Assembly: GCA_002729885.1 (NCBI GenBank) | Contig: PBUB01000008.1 | Location: forward strand, 186,001-250,000 | Direction of reading: 5' to 3' | Source: Spirochaetaceae bacterium | GTDB lineage: Bacteria > Spirochaetota > Leptospiria > Leptospirales > Leptonemataceae | Length of the DNA stretch: 64,000 nt | Shown: piece by piece, positions 17,388 to 25,448 of the stretch | How the letters are laid out: every line of letters starts with the position of its first letter | Position numbering within the stretch: the first letter of the stretch is position 1 | Notes under the pieces: model-generated | Databases searched by the model: none | Seen by the model: the letters and a program-made list of their open reading frames with translations, nothing else | What the model was told of the DNA's origin: nothing | Made by a program: the position numbers and the translations under genes

Positions 17388-18632
17388 ATGGCAAAAAAGA
17401 AAAGCACAACCAGAAAACCCGGAAACTCCACCGGAGCAACTCTTGCATCTGCAAAGAAATCCGCCGGTACGCGAAAGAAGAGCAAGAACGTAAAGGCAAA
17501 GGTGCAACCTTCCAGAAAGGGCCCTCAATCGGCCCCCGCATCTTCGCTGAATGGAAAAGGTGCCGTGTCCAGATCCACCTCCGAAGTTGTTGTACTGATC
17601 ATGGCTGGAGGGAAGGGGGAGCGATTCTGGCCCAAATCCACAGCAAGTCATCCCAAGCAATTGCAGAAGATCTATTCCAATAAGACTTTGCTGGAAGAAA
17701 CCGTGCGAAGAGCCCGTCTTGTGGCTTCTGCAAGCAATATATATGTGGGCTGCAATGCGGAACTGAAAAAGACAATTCAGAAGATTCATCCAGAGCTGAA
17801 TCTGAAGTTCGTGGTTGAGCCCATGGGCCGAAACACTGCTCCCATTATTGCACTGGCCGCGCTGCAGCTGCAGAAAAAGCATCCAGGGGCTACCATGGTA
17901 GTAATGAGCGCCGATCATTTCATCGATCCGCCGGCGAAATTCAAAGAGACCTTGAAAACGGCCATCAGTGCCGCCAGACATGGCAAGCTGGTGACCCTGG
18001 GAATTGTGCCTACCAGGCCTGATTCCGGATACGGATATATTCAAAAAGGTAAATCCAGTGAAGCCGGAGTATTCGATGTAGAATCGTTCAAAGAAAAGCC
18101 GGACCCCAAAACGGCTCTGAAGTATCTAAAGAAGGGTTATCTCTGGAATTCCGGTATCTTCATCTGGTCTCTGGATACAATTGTTCAGGAGTTCAGGGCT
18201 CACGCTCCGGCTATCCTGGAACCGCTGGAAAAGGCTGGTTCTCCGGCTGCTCTGAAGAAGGTATTTCCCCGGGTTCCTGAGCTACCGGTGGACATTGCCA
18301 TCATGGAAAAGTCCAGAAGAGCCAGCGTAGTGCCTGCAAGGTTTCACTGGGATGATGTAGGTAGCTGGACCGCCCTGGAACGAATTGTGGAGCCTGCGAA
18401 GAATGGACTGACCCTGGTGGGGCCCAAGAGTCAGAATCTGGTCCAGAAGGAGTCCGCCAACAGCGTGGTTGTGAGCGATAAGAAACTGGTGGCCCTGCTG
18501 GGAGTAGAGGATGTGATTCTGGTGGATGAAGGGGACGTTCTTTTTGTGGCCAGCCGTCAGAAGTTGGACGGAATCAAGTCATTACTCAAGGACATGAAAC
18601 AAAATCCCACTTTACAGAAATACCTCAAATAA
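17388..18632 (+). CDS. manC: Mannose-1-phosphate guanylyltransferase with a basic N-terminal extension
   Basis: 414 residues. Makes GDP-mannose from mannose-1-phosphate and GTP (EC 2.7.7.13) for surface glycans. The nucleotidyltransferase signature VLIMAGGKGERFWPKS (about 68-83), EPMGRNTAPIIALAA, the metal-site MSADHFI, and ESFKEKPD plus YLWNSGIFIW identify the family. It is the single-domain form, without the isomerase half. The first 65 residues are an unusual Lys/Arg/Ser/Ala-rich tail absent from typical enzymes. AGCAGGAA just ahead of the ATG supports the long form. The tail could bind nucleic acid or membranes, or simply be disordered. Confidence 0.88.
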   Translation: MAKKKSTTRKPGNSTGATLASAKKSAGTRKKSKNVKAKVQPSRKGPQSAPASSLNGKGAVSRSTSEVVVLIMAGGKGERFWPKSTASHPKQLQKIYSNKTLLEETVRRARLVASASNIYVGCNAELKKTIQKIHPELNLKFVVEPMGRNTAPIIALAALQLQKKHPGATMVVMSADHFIDPPAKFKETLKTAISAARHGKLVTLGIVPTRPDSGYGYIQKGKSSEAGVFDVESFKEKPDPKTALKYLKKGYLWNSGIFIWSLDTIVQEFRAHAPAILEPLEKAGSPAALKKVFPRVPELPVDIAIMEKSRRASVVPARFHWDDVGSWTALERIVEPAKNGLTLVGPKSQNLVQKESANSVVVSDKKLVALLGVEDVILVDEGDVLFVASRQKLDGIKSLLKDMKQNPTLQKYLK

Positions 18633-18661
18633 CAGCCTGGAACACTCACAGGAGAGAATGA

Positions 18662-18757
18662 ATGCCTTCGGGTCGTAAAAGAAAAGCAAGAAAGATTCGC
18701 ACACATAAGCGAAAGAAAAAGCGTAAAATGAACCGTCACAAGAAGAAGATGAAATAA
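18662..18757 (+). CDS. 31-residue basic protein of the AURKAIP1/COX24 (small ribosomal protein) type
   Basis: The ATG at 18662 is preceded by AGGAGA at a 6-base spacing, the best ribosome site in the neighbourhood. The product is MPSGRKRKARKIRTHKRKKK followed by RKMNRHKKKMK, almost entirely Lys, Arg and His. Minute proteins with the same MPSGKKRK...HKRKK...NRHKKK pattern occur in Bacteroidetes, and the related mycobacterial bS22 is a ribosomal subunit protein. The gene sits 29 bases after manC. A role as an extra small-subunit protein is inferred from that family. It is below the usual size cut-off of gene callers. Confidence 0.85.
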   Translation: MPSGRKRKARKIRTHKRKKKRKMNRHKKKMK

Positions 18758-18814
18758 CATCTTTTACGAAAGACGTGAATTATCGGCCCCGGTTGGCCGA
18801 AAATATAACCAAAC

Positions 18815-19687
18815 ATGAGCCGGGGCGCAGGTGGACAGGGGCCCGCATCTCCCATTGAAGCGGAGAATCGGGCCATTTTAATTTTGGGCGGCATCCTGCT
18901 GCTCCTGGTTTTTCTGGATCTTCAGGCTTCAGAACAGATTAACCTGCGCGCATCCACTGACGAAGTTACCCGGCCGGCTGCCTTAATCCAGGAAAAGATC
19001 GAAAACGGCGTAGATGGCTCTGCAGAAAGATTGCAGGGTATTCGTGAGGCCGTCCGTGGTGAAGCCGAGGATACGGTTCGAACCGGCGTAGAGAACGGCA
19101 AGAATGCTCTGGATGAGCGTCTGGTGCCAATCAAGAGGCCCATCGATGATATCCTCAATTCAAAGATGGAAGACCCTGGGTCTTCCGGAGTGGATGGTCG
19201 AATCCGTCCGGAGCAGTTGCAGGCCGATCCAAGGGTGCAGCTGGCCAGAACCGAAAAAGGGTACCATCTATATTTCCTTCGATTCGATGGCAGCCATTCT
19301 CAAATTGTCCGTGTAAGCCGAAGCGCCGATGGCCCTATCAGCTATCTGGATTTATTGAATTATCTGCGATCCGGCCCCAGGGATCAGGAAACCGGGCTAC
19401 TTACCGCTGTAGACCGTACTATAAAGATCCATTCTGTCAGTGAAAAGGATGGAGTCATCACCGTGGATATGGGGGACGGAATCCACCGGATGGGCGCCAG
19501 TATTATTCGAGATAGAATTCATCAGATTTGCTTCACTCTATTTCAGTTCTCCAACGTTAAGGCCGTGCGAATTCTCGTGGATGGTCAAAAGCCAGATTAC
19601 CTGGGTAAGGGACAGGAACGGCTGAAGTTACCTGAATACCTGGGCTATCCAGATCGAAAGATCCAGGTTTATGGTAGTTCTTCCTGA
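18815..19687 (+). CDS. Membrane-anchored GerMN-domain protein
   Basis: 290 residues. A single membrane segment (ILILGGILLLLVFLDLQ, about 21-37), a helical linker, and a C-terminal domain of about 130 residues. The core of that domain (SYLDLLNYLRSG ... GLLTAVDRTIKIHSVSEKDG ... ITVDMGDGI ... VKAVRILVDGQ) matches GerMN, a periplasmic domain found in spore germination and cell-envelope proteins. It probably lies in the periplasm attached to the inner membrane. It is the last gene of the rightward run and converges on a methyltransferase gene 16 bases away. Confidence 0.75.
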   Translation: MSRGAGGQGPASPIEAENRAILILGGILLLLVFLDLQASEQINLRASTDEVTRPAALIQEKIENGVDGSAERLQGIREAVRGEAEDTVRTGVENGKNALDERLVPIKRPIDDILNSKMEDPGSSGVDGRIRPEQLQADPRVQLARTEKGYHLYFLRFDGSHSQIVRVSRSADGPISYLDLLNYLRSGPRDQETGLLTAVDRTIKIHSVSEKDGVITVDMGDGIHRMGASIIRDRIHQICFTLFQFSNVKAVRILVDGQKPDYLGKGQERLKLPEYLGYPDRKIQVYGSSS

Positions 19688-19703
19688 TTGTTCCAGTTTG
19701 CCT

Positions 19704-20642
19704 TCATTTCCAGGCGTAAAGCACCATGGAACTGGTTAATGCGAAATTTCCCAGAGCGACCTTGCCTTTGATGTGGTAACCGGCAGTGCGTAAGATTCTG
19801 CTCGGGTCCAATCTGGACGGTTGGGATTGTCTTTTCATTTTTCGAATCTTCGCAGCAAGAGGAAAATCTACTGGTCTGTAGATTTTGAACCTTCGAAAGC
19901 CTGCATCGCTCAGTAATTGCTTCAGGTTCCTGGCCGAGTAGTAGAAAAGATGACCTGGAAGATAGTAATGGTAACGGGCCCCTTCCTTCCGAGCCTGATT
20001 GCCATCAAAGTTGGCGGTTTGAATTACAGCCAGGCCTCCGGGTCTTAACCAGGAATGAAGAGACCGGGCAGCCAGAGCTGGATCCGGCAAATGCTCCATG
20101 ACTTCGATTAAGGTAACAACATCAAAGCTTTCAGGCGAAAATACAGAAGGTTCCACCGCTCCACACATCAGATCCCGGCCATGCTTTTTACCTTCTGAGA
20201 CTGCAAACTGCGAAAGATCCAGTCCCCTGGCCCGGTAGCCTGCACGGCTGGCAGAAGCTACGAATCCCCCAAAGGAACAGCCCACATCCAGAAAATCACC
20301 GGGAGGCGGATTGGTTTTTCCAATATTTCTGAGTCTGGCCGTCCAGACCATGTCGTTGGCCTCTTCCTGGTTTCTCTCATCCTCGTAGGAAAAGCTGGCC
20401 TGTCCTGTATAATATCCTTCTTCGTAAAGGGTGGTCAGATCATGGGGGACCGTGCGATTTTGCTGCAGATTGCAGACAGAACATTTCCAGATATCCAGAG
20501 CAGGGCTAAATCGATCAATAATGTACAGAGGTTGCATGGAAGAATCGCATACCGGACAGCGAACTTCATTATTCGTGCCGGACTCTTCGTAATCAATGCC
20601 GCCGGTCTTTGCGGCCTCTGAGCTATTGGAGGAAGGATTCAT
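19704..20642 (-). CDS. Class I SAM methyltransferase with N-terminal zinc-binding motif
   Basis: 312 residues. CPVC (about 29-32) and CSVC (about 54-57) form a likely zinc knuckle ahead of a Rossmann methyltransferase. SAM motif I is DFLDVGCSFGGFVASA (about 115-130), followed by GLDLS and SFDVVTLIEVMEHLPDP. A methionine-rich basic tail closes the protein. This architecture is frequent among methyltransferases that act on glycans or small metabolites, but the substrate cannot be told. It is the third gene of a minus-strand operon, 9 bases after another methyltransferase. Confidence 0.82.
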   Translation of the reverse strand: MNPSSNSSEAAKTGGIDYEESGTNNEVRCPVCDSSMQPLYIIDRFSPALDIWKCSVCNLQQNRTVPHDLTTLYEEGYYTGQASFSYEDERNQEEANDMVWTARLRNIGKTNPPPGDFLDVGCSFGGFVASASRAGYRARGLDLSQFAVSEGKKHGRDLMCGAVEPSVFSPESFDVVTLIEVMEHLPDPALAARSLHSWLRPGGLAVIQTANFDGNQARKEGARYHYYLPGHLFYYSARNLKQLLSDAGFRRFKIYRPVDFPLAAKIRKMKRQSQPSRLDPSRILRTAGYHIKGKVALGNFALTSSMVLYAWK

Positions 20643-20651
20643 AGCAATCCA

Positions 20652-21407
20652 TTAAGCAGCATTCTTTCTGGCGCGAAAGAACCAGTGAGCCACAATTTGA
20701 TCCAGCTTGCCCAGCGGGGTCCGCTCCATGTATCCATATTCGAAATTCAAAAACTCTTCGCCCAGCAATAGATTCAGGTCCTGCTCCGAGGAAAGATAAA
20801 TGGATGACCCGGAAACAGCCGAGTGTTTGAAATGGGTGTCTGAATCCTTGCGCAAGGTACCCAGCATAAATCCATTCGGGCGAAGAGCTCGGGCCAGAAT
20901 GCTCAATAGCTTTTTTGCTTCCCGGGTGGGCATATAATGCAACACACCCCAGCAAACGATCACATCATACAGACCATCCGGGGCCCCGGAGGTCGGCACG
21001 GAAAACTCCTCGGAAACAGAGAAACTGGCCGCCGGATAAAGGGACCTGCAATGCTCTATGGCATTCTTGCTGGAATCGCATCCATTAACAGTATAGCCGC
21101 TTTCCAGAAGAAGGGGAATATGGCGTCCGGAACCGCAGCCAAAATCCAGCGCGAATCGATGGCCTGGATGCCGTCCTGTTTCTGCCCGGTCGGTGGAGCC
21201 ATCATCTGCACTGGATTTCTGAGTAGTACCCTGTTTCTCATCCCGGGAGATTATATCGCCGGACTCTGGAGACAGCTCTGCATCCTGCTGCGGAGGGCTT
21301 GAGGGTAATGTGCGAAGCAGTCTTACCAGGGTTTCATCCGGATAGGATTGCTTGCTTTCAGGACGTAGATAGTGGCTATTCCAGACTTCTATATTAGAGG
21401 TTTCCAC
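20652..21407 (-). CDS. Class I SAM methyltransferase
   Basis: 251 residues. SAM motif I FALDFGCGSGRHIPLLLES, acidic motif NGCDSS, then YDVIVCWGVLHYMP and ALRPNGFMLGTLR mark a UbiE/Tam-like enzyme. A Ser/Gly/Asp-rich insertion (about 35-80) precedes the core. The start is GTG at 21407, 19 bases inside the end of the ATP-grasp gene, so translation is coupled. The motif-I sequences of the two methyltransferases differ, so they are not a simple duplication. Confidence 0.82.
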   Translation of the reverse strand: METSNIEVWNSHYLRPESKQSYPDETLVRLLRTLPSSPPQQDAELSPESGDIISRDEKQGTTQKSSADDGSTDRAETGRHPGHRFALDFGCGSGRHIPLLLESGYTVNGCDSSKNAIEHCRSLYPAASFSVSEEFSVPTSGAPDGLYDVIVCWGVLHYMPTREAKKLLSILARALRPNGFMLGTLRKDSDTHFKHSAVSGSSIYLSSEQDLNLLLGEEFLNFEYGYMERTPLGKLDQIVAHWFFRARKNAA

Positions 21408-22798
21408 AGAGATACGCTCAATGCTAGATTTCTGGGACCGGTGGTTTTTCGCCTGGCACGAGGCCTCTTTCGCCTGCTTTTCTTCTGTTCCTGAACCGGA
21501 ATAAGGCGAATCTGACTTTCGAAATGATCCGCCTTTTTGATTAATTCCTGTTGATGATCGATGGAATCTTTCAAGAAAAAGACCGCAGGCCTATCTGCAT
21601 TTCCATTGGCCGGATCCATTTGATAGCCTCTGGGTTTCAAAGGCTCCAGAAATACAAAAGATGGATCATCTTTCATGCTAACGGGCATGCGAAGATCCTC
21701 GATGGATGCTCGGGTTGGCAAGATATACGAAATTACTGCAGATTTCTGCGGCTCCAATATATGGGATAGATCTTCCGGATTCAAGGAGATGCCTGCCTCC
21801 AGAAGATGCTGTGCAGCCTGTCCGGGACCATCAGTAAGAAGATCGATCATCATATCGAAGTAGTTCAGATCCAGAATTTCCGGCACCAGGCGATCCGCCA
21901 GGAATTCGCCTCCCACTTCTGGCTGACATTCAATCAGAAGCGGGCGAGGATTCTTTCCTCGCTTTGGAATTAGAAATTCTGCGAAAAAGGGGCCATTGTC
22001 ATATTTGCAGAGATCTACAATCTTCTGACAGGTTTGAACCATACTTCTTGCATTTTCCTCTGAAGTTCTTGCAGGAAACAGATGCCTTCGATCCGCAAAC
22101 ATCGGCTCGCAGTCACTTATGACTTTCTCCGTAAGAGTGAGCGGATGAAACCGGCCATTCAGTACAAAACCATAGGCTATGAATTCTGTTCCCTGGTAGT
22201 ACTTCTCTATAAACAATGAGCGATTGGCTGGAGTTTTCTTCGCATGTTTTTCCAGATACAGCCTTTTCTCTTCGTGGCTGCTCAGTACTTCGATTCCCTG
22301 CTTGGCAGAGCCTTTCCCGCTTCTGGCAATCCATACACCGCGCTTGCGTAACACATCCGAGGGATCTTTACCAGGCTTCCAGGCAATCCGTTCCGGCACC
22401 ACAATTCCATGGCTGGCCAGATAGGTCTTGAGTCGGTTTTTGTCCTGGAACCGGATCAATGAATGAGGACTGGAACCCGGAACTCCAAAGCGCCTGGCCA
22501 GATAGGCTGCACTGAGTACAGCCGGGCCGTAGCTACGGCAACCCGCTGCACGGATCTGTCCTCTGGGAAAATGCTCTTCTATAGCCCGGTAAATCCAGAA
22601 TGGCTTAAGAATGCTTGCATGAAGTTGCAGGTCCGCCTTTTCAAAGCCCGGAGCCAGAGGATTCTTATCCACGGCGATGACAGAAAGACCCTTACGAATG
22701 GCGGCCTCAATCAGAGGCACTTGATGATGGCCCGCACCCAGGCTTAGAAAATAATCCTGATCCGCAGACGCTTTGTTCCCTTGTATCTGCACCTGCAT
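21389..22798 (-). CDS. ATP-grasp enzyme, substrate unknown
   Basis: 469 residues from the ATG at 22798 (an in-frame TTG lies 30 bases upstream). The pre-ATP-grasp fold LSLGAGHHQVPLIEAAIRKG and VDKNPLAPGFEKAD resembles PurK/CarB-type proteins. The central domain shows RSGKGSAKQGI and FIEKYYQGTEFIAYGFV, and the metal-binding strand region is FFAEFLI ... LLIECQPEVGGEF. ATP-grasp ligases join a carboxylate to an amine or thiol through an acyl phosphate. With two methyltransferases behind it, the operon could build or decorate a small molecule, peptide or sugar. The Arg/Lys-rich C-terminus (KKSRRKRPRARRK) is unusual. Confidence 0.8.
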   Translation of the reverse strand: MQVQIQGNKASADQDYFLSLGAGHHQVPLIEAAIRKGLSVIAVDKNPLAPGFEKADLQLHASILKPFWIYRAIEEHFPRGQIRAAGCRSYGPAVLSAAYLARRFGVPGSSPHSLIRFQDKNRLKTYLASHGIVVPERIAWKPGKDPSDVLRKRGVWIARSGKGSAKQGIEVLSSHEEKRLYLEKHAKKTPANRSLFIEKYYQGTEFIAYGFVLNGRFHPLTLTEKVISDCEPMFADRRHLFPARTSEENARSMVQTCQKIVDLCKYDNGPFFAEFLIPKRGKNPRPLLIECQPEVGGEFLADRLVPEILDLNYFDMMIDLLTDGPGQAAQHLLEAGISLNPEDLSHILEPQKSAVISYILPTRASIEDLRMPVSMKDDPSFVFLEPLKPRGYQMDPANGNADRPAVFFLKDSIDHQQELIKKADHFESQIRLIPVQEQKKSRRKRPRARRKTTGPRNLALSVSLWKPLI

Positions 22799-22831
22799 TA
22801 TAGTTCGGCCTTTTTTCCAGAAATTCAAGCA

Positions 22832-22858
22832 TTTCGTTTTTCCCTGAAATGCCGATAC
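22832..22858 (+). promoter_or_regulatory. Candidate sigma-28 (FliA/WhiG) promoter for flgF
   Basis: TTTCGTTT (22832-22839), an 11-base spacer, then GCCGATAC (22851-22858). Against the sigma-28 consensus TAAAGTTT-N11-GCCGATAA this matches 5/8 and 7/8 with exact spacing. Transcription would start about one base ahead of the flgF ATG, implying an almost leaderless mRNA, which agrees with the lack of a ribosome site there. Confidence 0.4.
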
Positions 22859-22865
22859 ATTACCT

Positions 22866-23726
22866 ATGCTACGGGGTATTTACACGGCGACCACAGGCAT
22901 GGTGATGAACCAGGAGAAGATGGACGTAATTGCCAACAATCTCGCCAATGTGGATCAAACAGGCTACAAATCAGAAGAAGCCATATTCAAAACCTTTCCG
23001 GAGATGCTACTGGAACGGACCAGAGAGGATGGTATGGGCTGGGTGCCGGCCGGAGGATTCGATCTGGCTCCTACAGTGGGCAAACTGGGAACCGGAGTGG
23101 AATTTAATGAAAACTTTGTTCGCTTTGAGCAGGGTGCTGTCAAATCCACCGGAAATCCATTCGATCTGATGCTGGATGATCGAGGAGAAAAATCCCCTGC
23201 ATTCTTTGTTGTACAGACCGACCGTGGCGAAAAGCTAACCCGCAATGGATCCTTCATTATGGATCGCGAGGGCTACCTGGTGACCTCCGATGGGCACAGA
23301 CTTATGGGAGAGAATGGTCCCATTCAGGTGGCTCGCTGGAACTGGACTGTAAAGGAAAACGGTGAAGTCTGGATCAACGGAAAAATCGGTAATGATCCAG
23401 ACACTACCGTAAACGAAACCTCCAATCAGTGGGAAAGCCCTGTGCTTCTGGACCGAATCAAGATTCGCACAGTGGAATATCCCAGACACCTGGTAAAGGA
23501 AGGAAATAGCTTCTATTCTGTGACTCCTGAATCCGGCCCCATGCTGGAGTTCAAAAGGGATCGAGAACCGCTGGTAATGCAGGGGTATCTGGAAGCTTCC
23601 AACGTTAACATCGTTCAGGAAATGACCAAGATGATTGAGGTTCAGCGTCAATACGAGGCGAATCAAAAGTCGGTAACCACCCACGATTCACTCCTGGGCA
23701 AGCTGATCAACGAAGTGGCCCGATAA
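22866..23726 (+). CDS. flgF: Flagellar basal-body rod/hook-type protein (FlgF-like)
   Basis: 286 residues. The N-terminus [20 protein letters not shown] followed by [15 protein letters not shown] is the rod/hook/axial family signature. The C-terminus [20 protein letters not shown] plus [20 protein letters not shown] is the matching helix pair. The middle carries the FlgE/F/G barrel ([21 protein letters not shown]). FlgF and FlgG are close relatives; the length and single isolated gene fit FlgF as annotated in Leptospira. It is exported by the flagellar type III system and forms the proximal rod. It is divergent from the ATP-grasp operon. Confidence 0.85.
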   Translation: MLRGIYTATTGMVMNQEKMDVIANNLANVDQTGYKSEEAIFKTFPEMLLERTREDGMGWVPAGGFDLAPTVGKLGTGVEFNENFVRFEQGAVKSTGNPFDLMLDDRGEKSPAFFVVQTDRGEKLTRNGSFIMDREGYLVTSDGHRLMGENGPIQVARWNWTVKENGEVWINGKIGNDPDTTVNETSNQWESPVLLDRIKIRTVEYPRHLVKEGNSFYSVTPESGPMLEFKRDREPLVMQGYLEASNVNIVQEMTKMIEVQRQYEANQKSVTTHDSLLGKLINEVAR

Positions 23727-23758
23727 TTCAGGGGAGCCGGATGATGGGTGAGGTAGCG

Positions 23759-23782
23759 CAGGCGGCTGGAATTGGCCGCCTG
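23759..23782. terminator. GC-rich hairpin between convergent flgF and DUF1554 genes
   Basis: CAGGCGGC (23759-23766), an 8-base loop, GCCGCCTG (23775-23782): a perfect 8-bp stem 32 bases after the flgF stop and 12 bases past the stop of the opposing gene. There is no strong T-run on either strand, so termination may be inefficient or factor-dependent. Confidence 0.45.
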
Positions 23783-23793
23783 GCTGAGCGGTT

Positions 23794-24453
23794 TTACTGC
23801 TCGATGCAGACCAAATTTATGGCCGAATTATCATTGCAACCAGTAAAGCCGAAATTGATCAATTGCTGGTCCGTGGCATTGGCCGATCCGAATCGAAAAT
23901 TGGAACCAGAAGTTGTGTCAGTCCAGTTGTTGCAAGTGTGCTCGACGACCCAGCCAGAGTTCAACCCTGTAAGAAAACCATTTGGTACACTGGCAAAACC
24001 ATTTGTGGCTGTTCCAAAGGGAAAGATTCCACTGGAGTTGGTGGTAAAAACCTCTGTGGTACCGTCGGACTGAACGTATTTGGTGTTTGGCTTGAGAATC
24101 CAGCTCACATTTTCGCTTACACCCCCACCGCAGTTAGTCGTGGTGCAAGGTACTCTCTGAGTGGAATGGGCTAAAAGGGCCTTGTAGGCGCCTCCTCCAG
24201 AAGGCTTGTTGGAATCGGAGGCGCAAATCTCATCGGCAGCAGTAAGACTCGTGGGTCTGGTGTAGGCAGAGCTTGTTAAAAAGGTCTTACATGTGCCGGA
24301 GCAGCTGGGTCCCAGCGCCAGGCCAAGCAATACAAGCAATTCAGTATCGTTGGAGTCTTCTGAAGTCAGCCCCAGTTGTTCGCATGAGGCGGATGCCAGA
24401 AGAATGACTGTTAATGCCGCTGTTGTCGTAAGAAATCGTTTCGCAAATCGCAT
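23794..24453 (-). CDS. DUF1554 lipoprotein
   Basis: 219 residues. Lipoprotein signal MRFAKRFLTTTAALTVILLA with the lipidated Cys at residue 24 (LASASC). The mature domain has the DUF1554 pattern: paired cysteines, AADEICASDSNKPSGGGAYKALL, NGWxx-like turns, and the closing CNNWTDTTSG ... LVCIEQ. DUF1554 is expanded in Leptospira and related to collagen-like/lectin-like surface modules. Likely exposed at the outer membrane. A ribosome site AAAGAGG lies 8 bases before the ATG. It is useful as a taxonomic marker. Confidence 0.85.
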   Translation of the reverse strand: MRFAKRFLTTTAALTVILLASASCEQLGLTSEDSNDTELLVLLGLALGPSCSGTCKTFLTSSAYTRPTSLTAADEICASDSNKPSGGGAYKALLAHSTQRVPCTTTNCGGGVSENVSWILKPNTKYVQSDGTTEVFTTNSSGIFPFGTATNGFASVPNGFLTGLNSGWVVEHTCNNWTDTTSGSNFRFGSANATDQQLINFGFTGCNDNSAINLVCIEQ

Positions 24454-24756
24454 GATGAGAACCTCTTTATTTATCTCTCTGTATCTTGAACTGCAACCTG
24501 GAAGGCCTGTTGGATGCCCGGAGCCAGGGTTTTCCCGGCTGGAGTCAATGGGCTGTTCCTACGAATGGGCCGATGCCATTTCGTTGCAGATCCAACCCAT
24601 TGAATAGAATTGCGAAATAAAATAAAGCAATTTTCCCGATTCCATAGTACCGGCCTCCCATTCTGTGCCGGGGCCTATTCCAGATAGACTAGATGGGCAC
24701 GGGGTAGCTCGGAAGGGTGGCCAGCGTGGGACGGAACGGGCCAGCCTCGGGCAAAT
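24454..24756. other. 303-base intergenic region upstream of the DUF1554 lipoprotein
   Basis: No coding sequence is supported. It holds the leader and candidate promoter of the lipoprotein gene (24468-24496). Further right is a G/C-rich stretch (about 24650-24760) with short inverted pieces (CCGGCC...GGGGCC) but no convincing terminator for the YceI gene, whose stop is at 24757. Confidence 0.5.
24468..24496 (-). promoter_or_regulatory. Weak candidate promoter for the DUF1554 lipoprotein
   Basis: On the minus strand TTGCAG (24496-24491) is followed after 17 bases by TAAATA (24473-24468). The matches are 4/6 and 3/6; spacing and position (15 bases before the start codon) are right, but the -10 is poor. 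Confidence 0.3.
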
Positions 24757-25308
24757 TCAGGGATCCAGAATAAATCGGTAATGAATCTGGACTGTATCCT
24801 CAATGCTCATGCCAAGAAGGGATGGCTTTTCGATCTGGAATTGAGACAGAAGGACGGTAGTGCTTCCACTGATAGTCAGCGAACCTTTTTCTGTTCTGGC
24901 TGTGCTGGCCATTGTCTGAAATGGTCGGGTAATGCCCTTGATTGTGAGATGGCCTGTAATGCGAACCCTGTTTCCATCCGGCGTCAGGCCATCTATTTTC
25001 GCGATTACGGATTTATGGTCCGGATACCCCAGCACTTCCATCATGTGCGAATCGCGATTGGAATTTCCGGTTTTTAGATCCCGGTAATGGATGGTAATTG
25101 TGAATGCAGACAGCAGCTGGAGCTGATCCTTTAATGAATACTCCAGGTCAGAGATCTTCACGTTCTGACAGTGACCTTCCACAGTTTTGAGAGGGTGCTG
25201 AACTATAAATCGTATACTGCTGTCCGCCGGCTGTTTTGCAGCGAGCGATGGCGTAAGCAGCAGATACACTGTGGCGAAAAGTAAAGCTTTCAACTGGATT
25301 TGTTTCAT
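24757..25308 (-). CDS. YceI family periplasmic protein
   Basis: 183 residues from the ATG at 25308, which has AGGAGA 6 bases upstream. The signal peptide ends near AAKQ (about residue 24). The rest is the YceI lipocalin-like barrel: SSIRFIVQHPLKTVEGHC, an HYRDLKTGNSNRDSHMMEVL strand-turn, and RITGHLTIKGITRPF with GSLTISGSTTVLLSQF. YceI proteins bind polyisoprenoids or other lipids in the periplasm. Many are encoded next to a cytochrome b561-like membrane protein, which fits the His-rich membrane gene just upstream. Confidence 0.85.
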   Translation of the reverse strand: MKQIQLKALLFATVYLLLTPSLAAKQPADSSIRFIVQHPLKTVEGHCQNVKISDLEYSLKDQLQLLSAFTITIHYRDLKTGNSNRDSHMMEVLGYPDHKSVIAKIDGLTPDGNRVRITGHLTIKGITRPFQTMASTARTEKGSLTISGSTTVLLSQFQIEKPSLLGMSIEDTVQIHYRFILDP

Positions 25309-25448
25309 ATCGGTTCTCCTTGACCAGTCCAGAGGATTCCGGGGCGGCTCAATGTTGGAAGGAGCTATGTGAGTCATCCTGCACCGTTCCTGGGACTGTT
25401 CGATGTGGGTTTTCTACAATTGCTTTGTTGCTTTGTTGCTCCGCTCCG

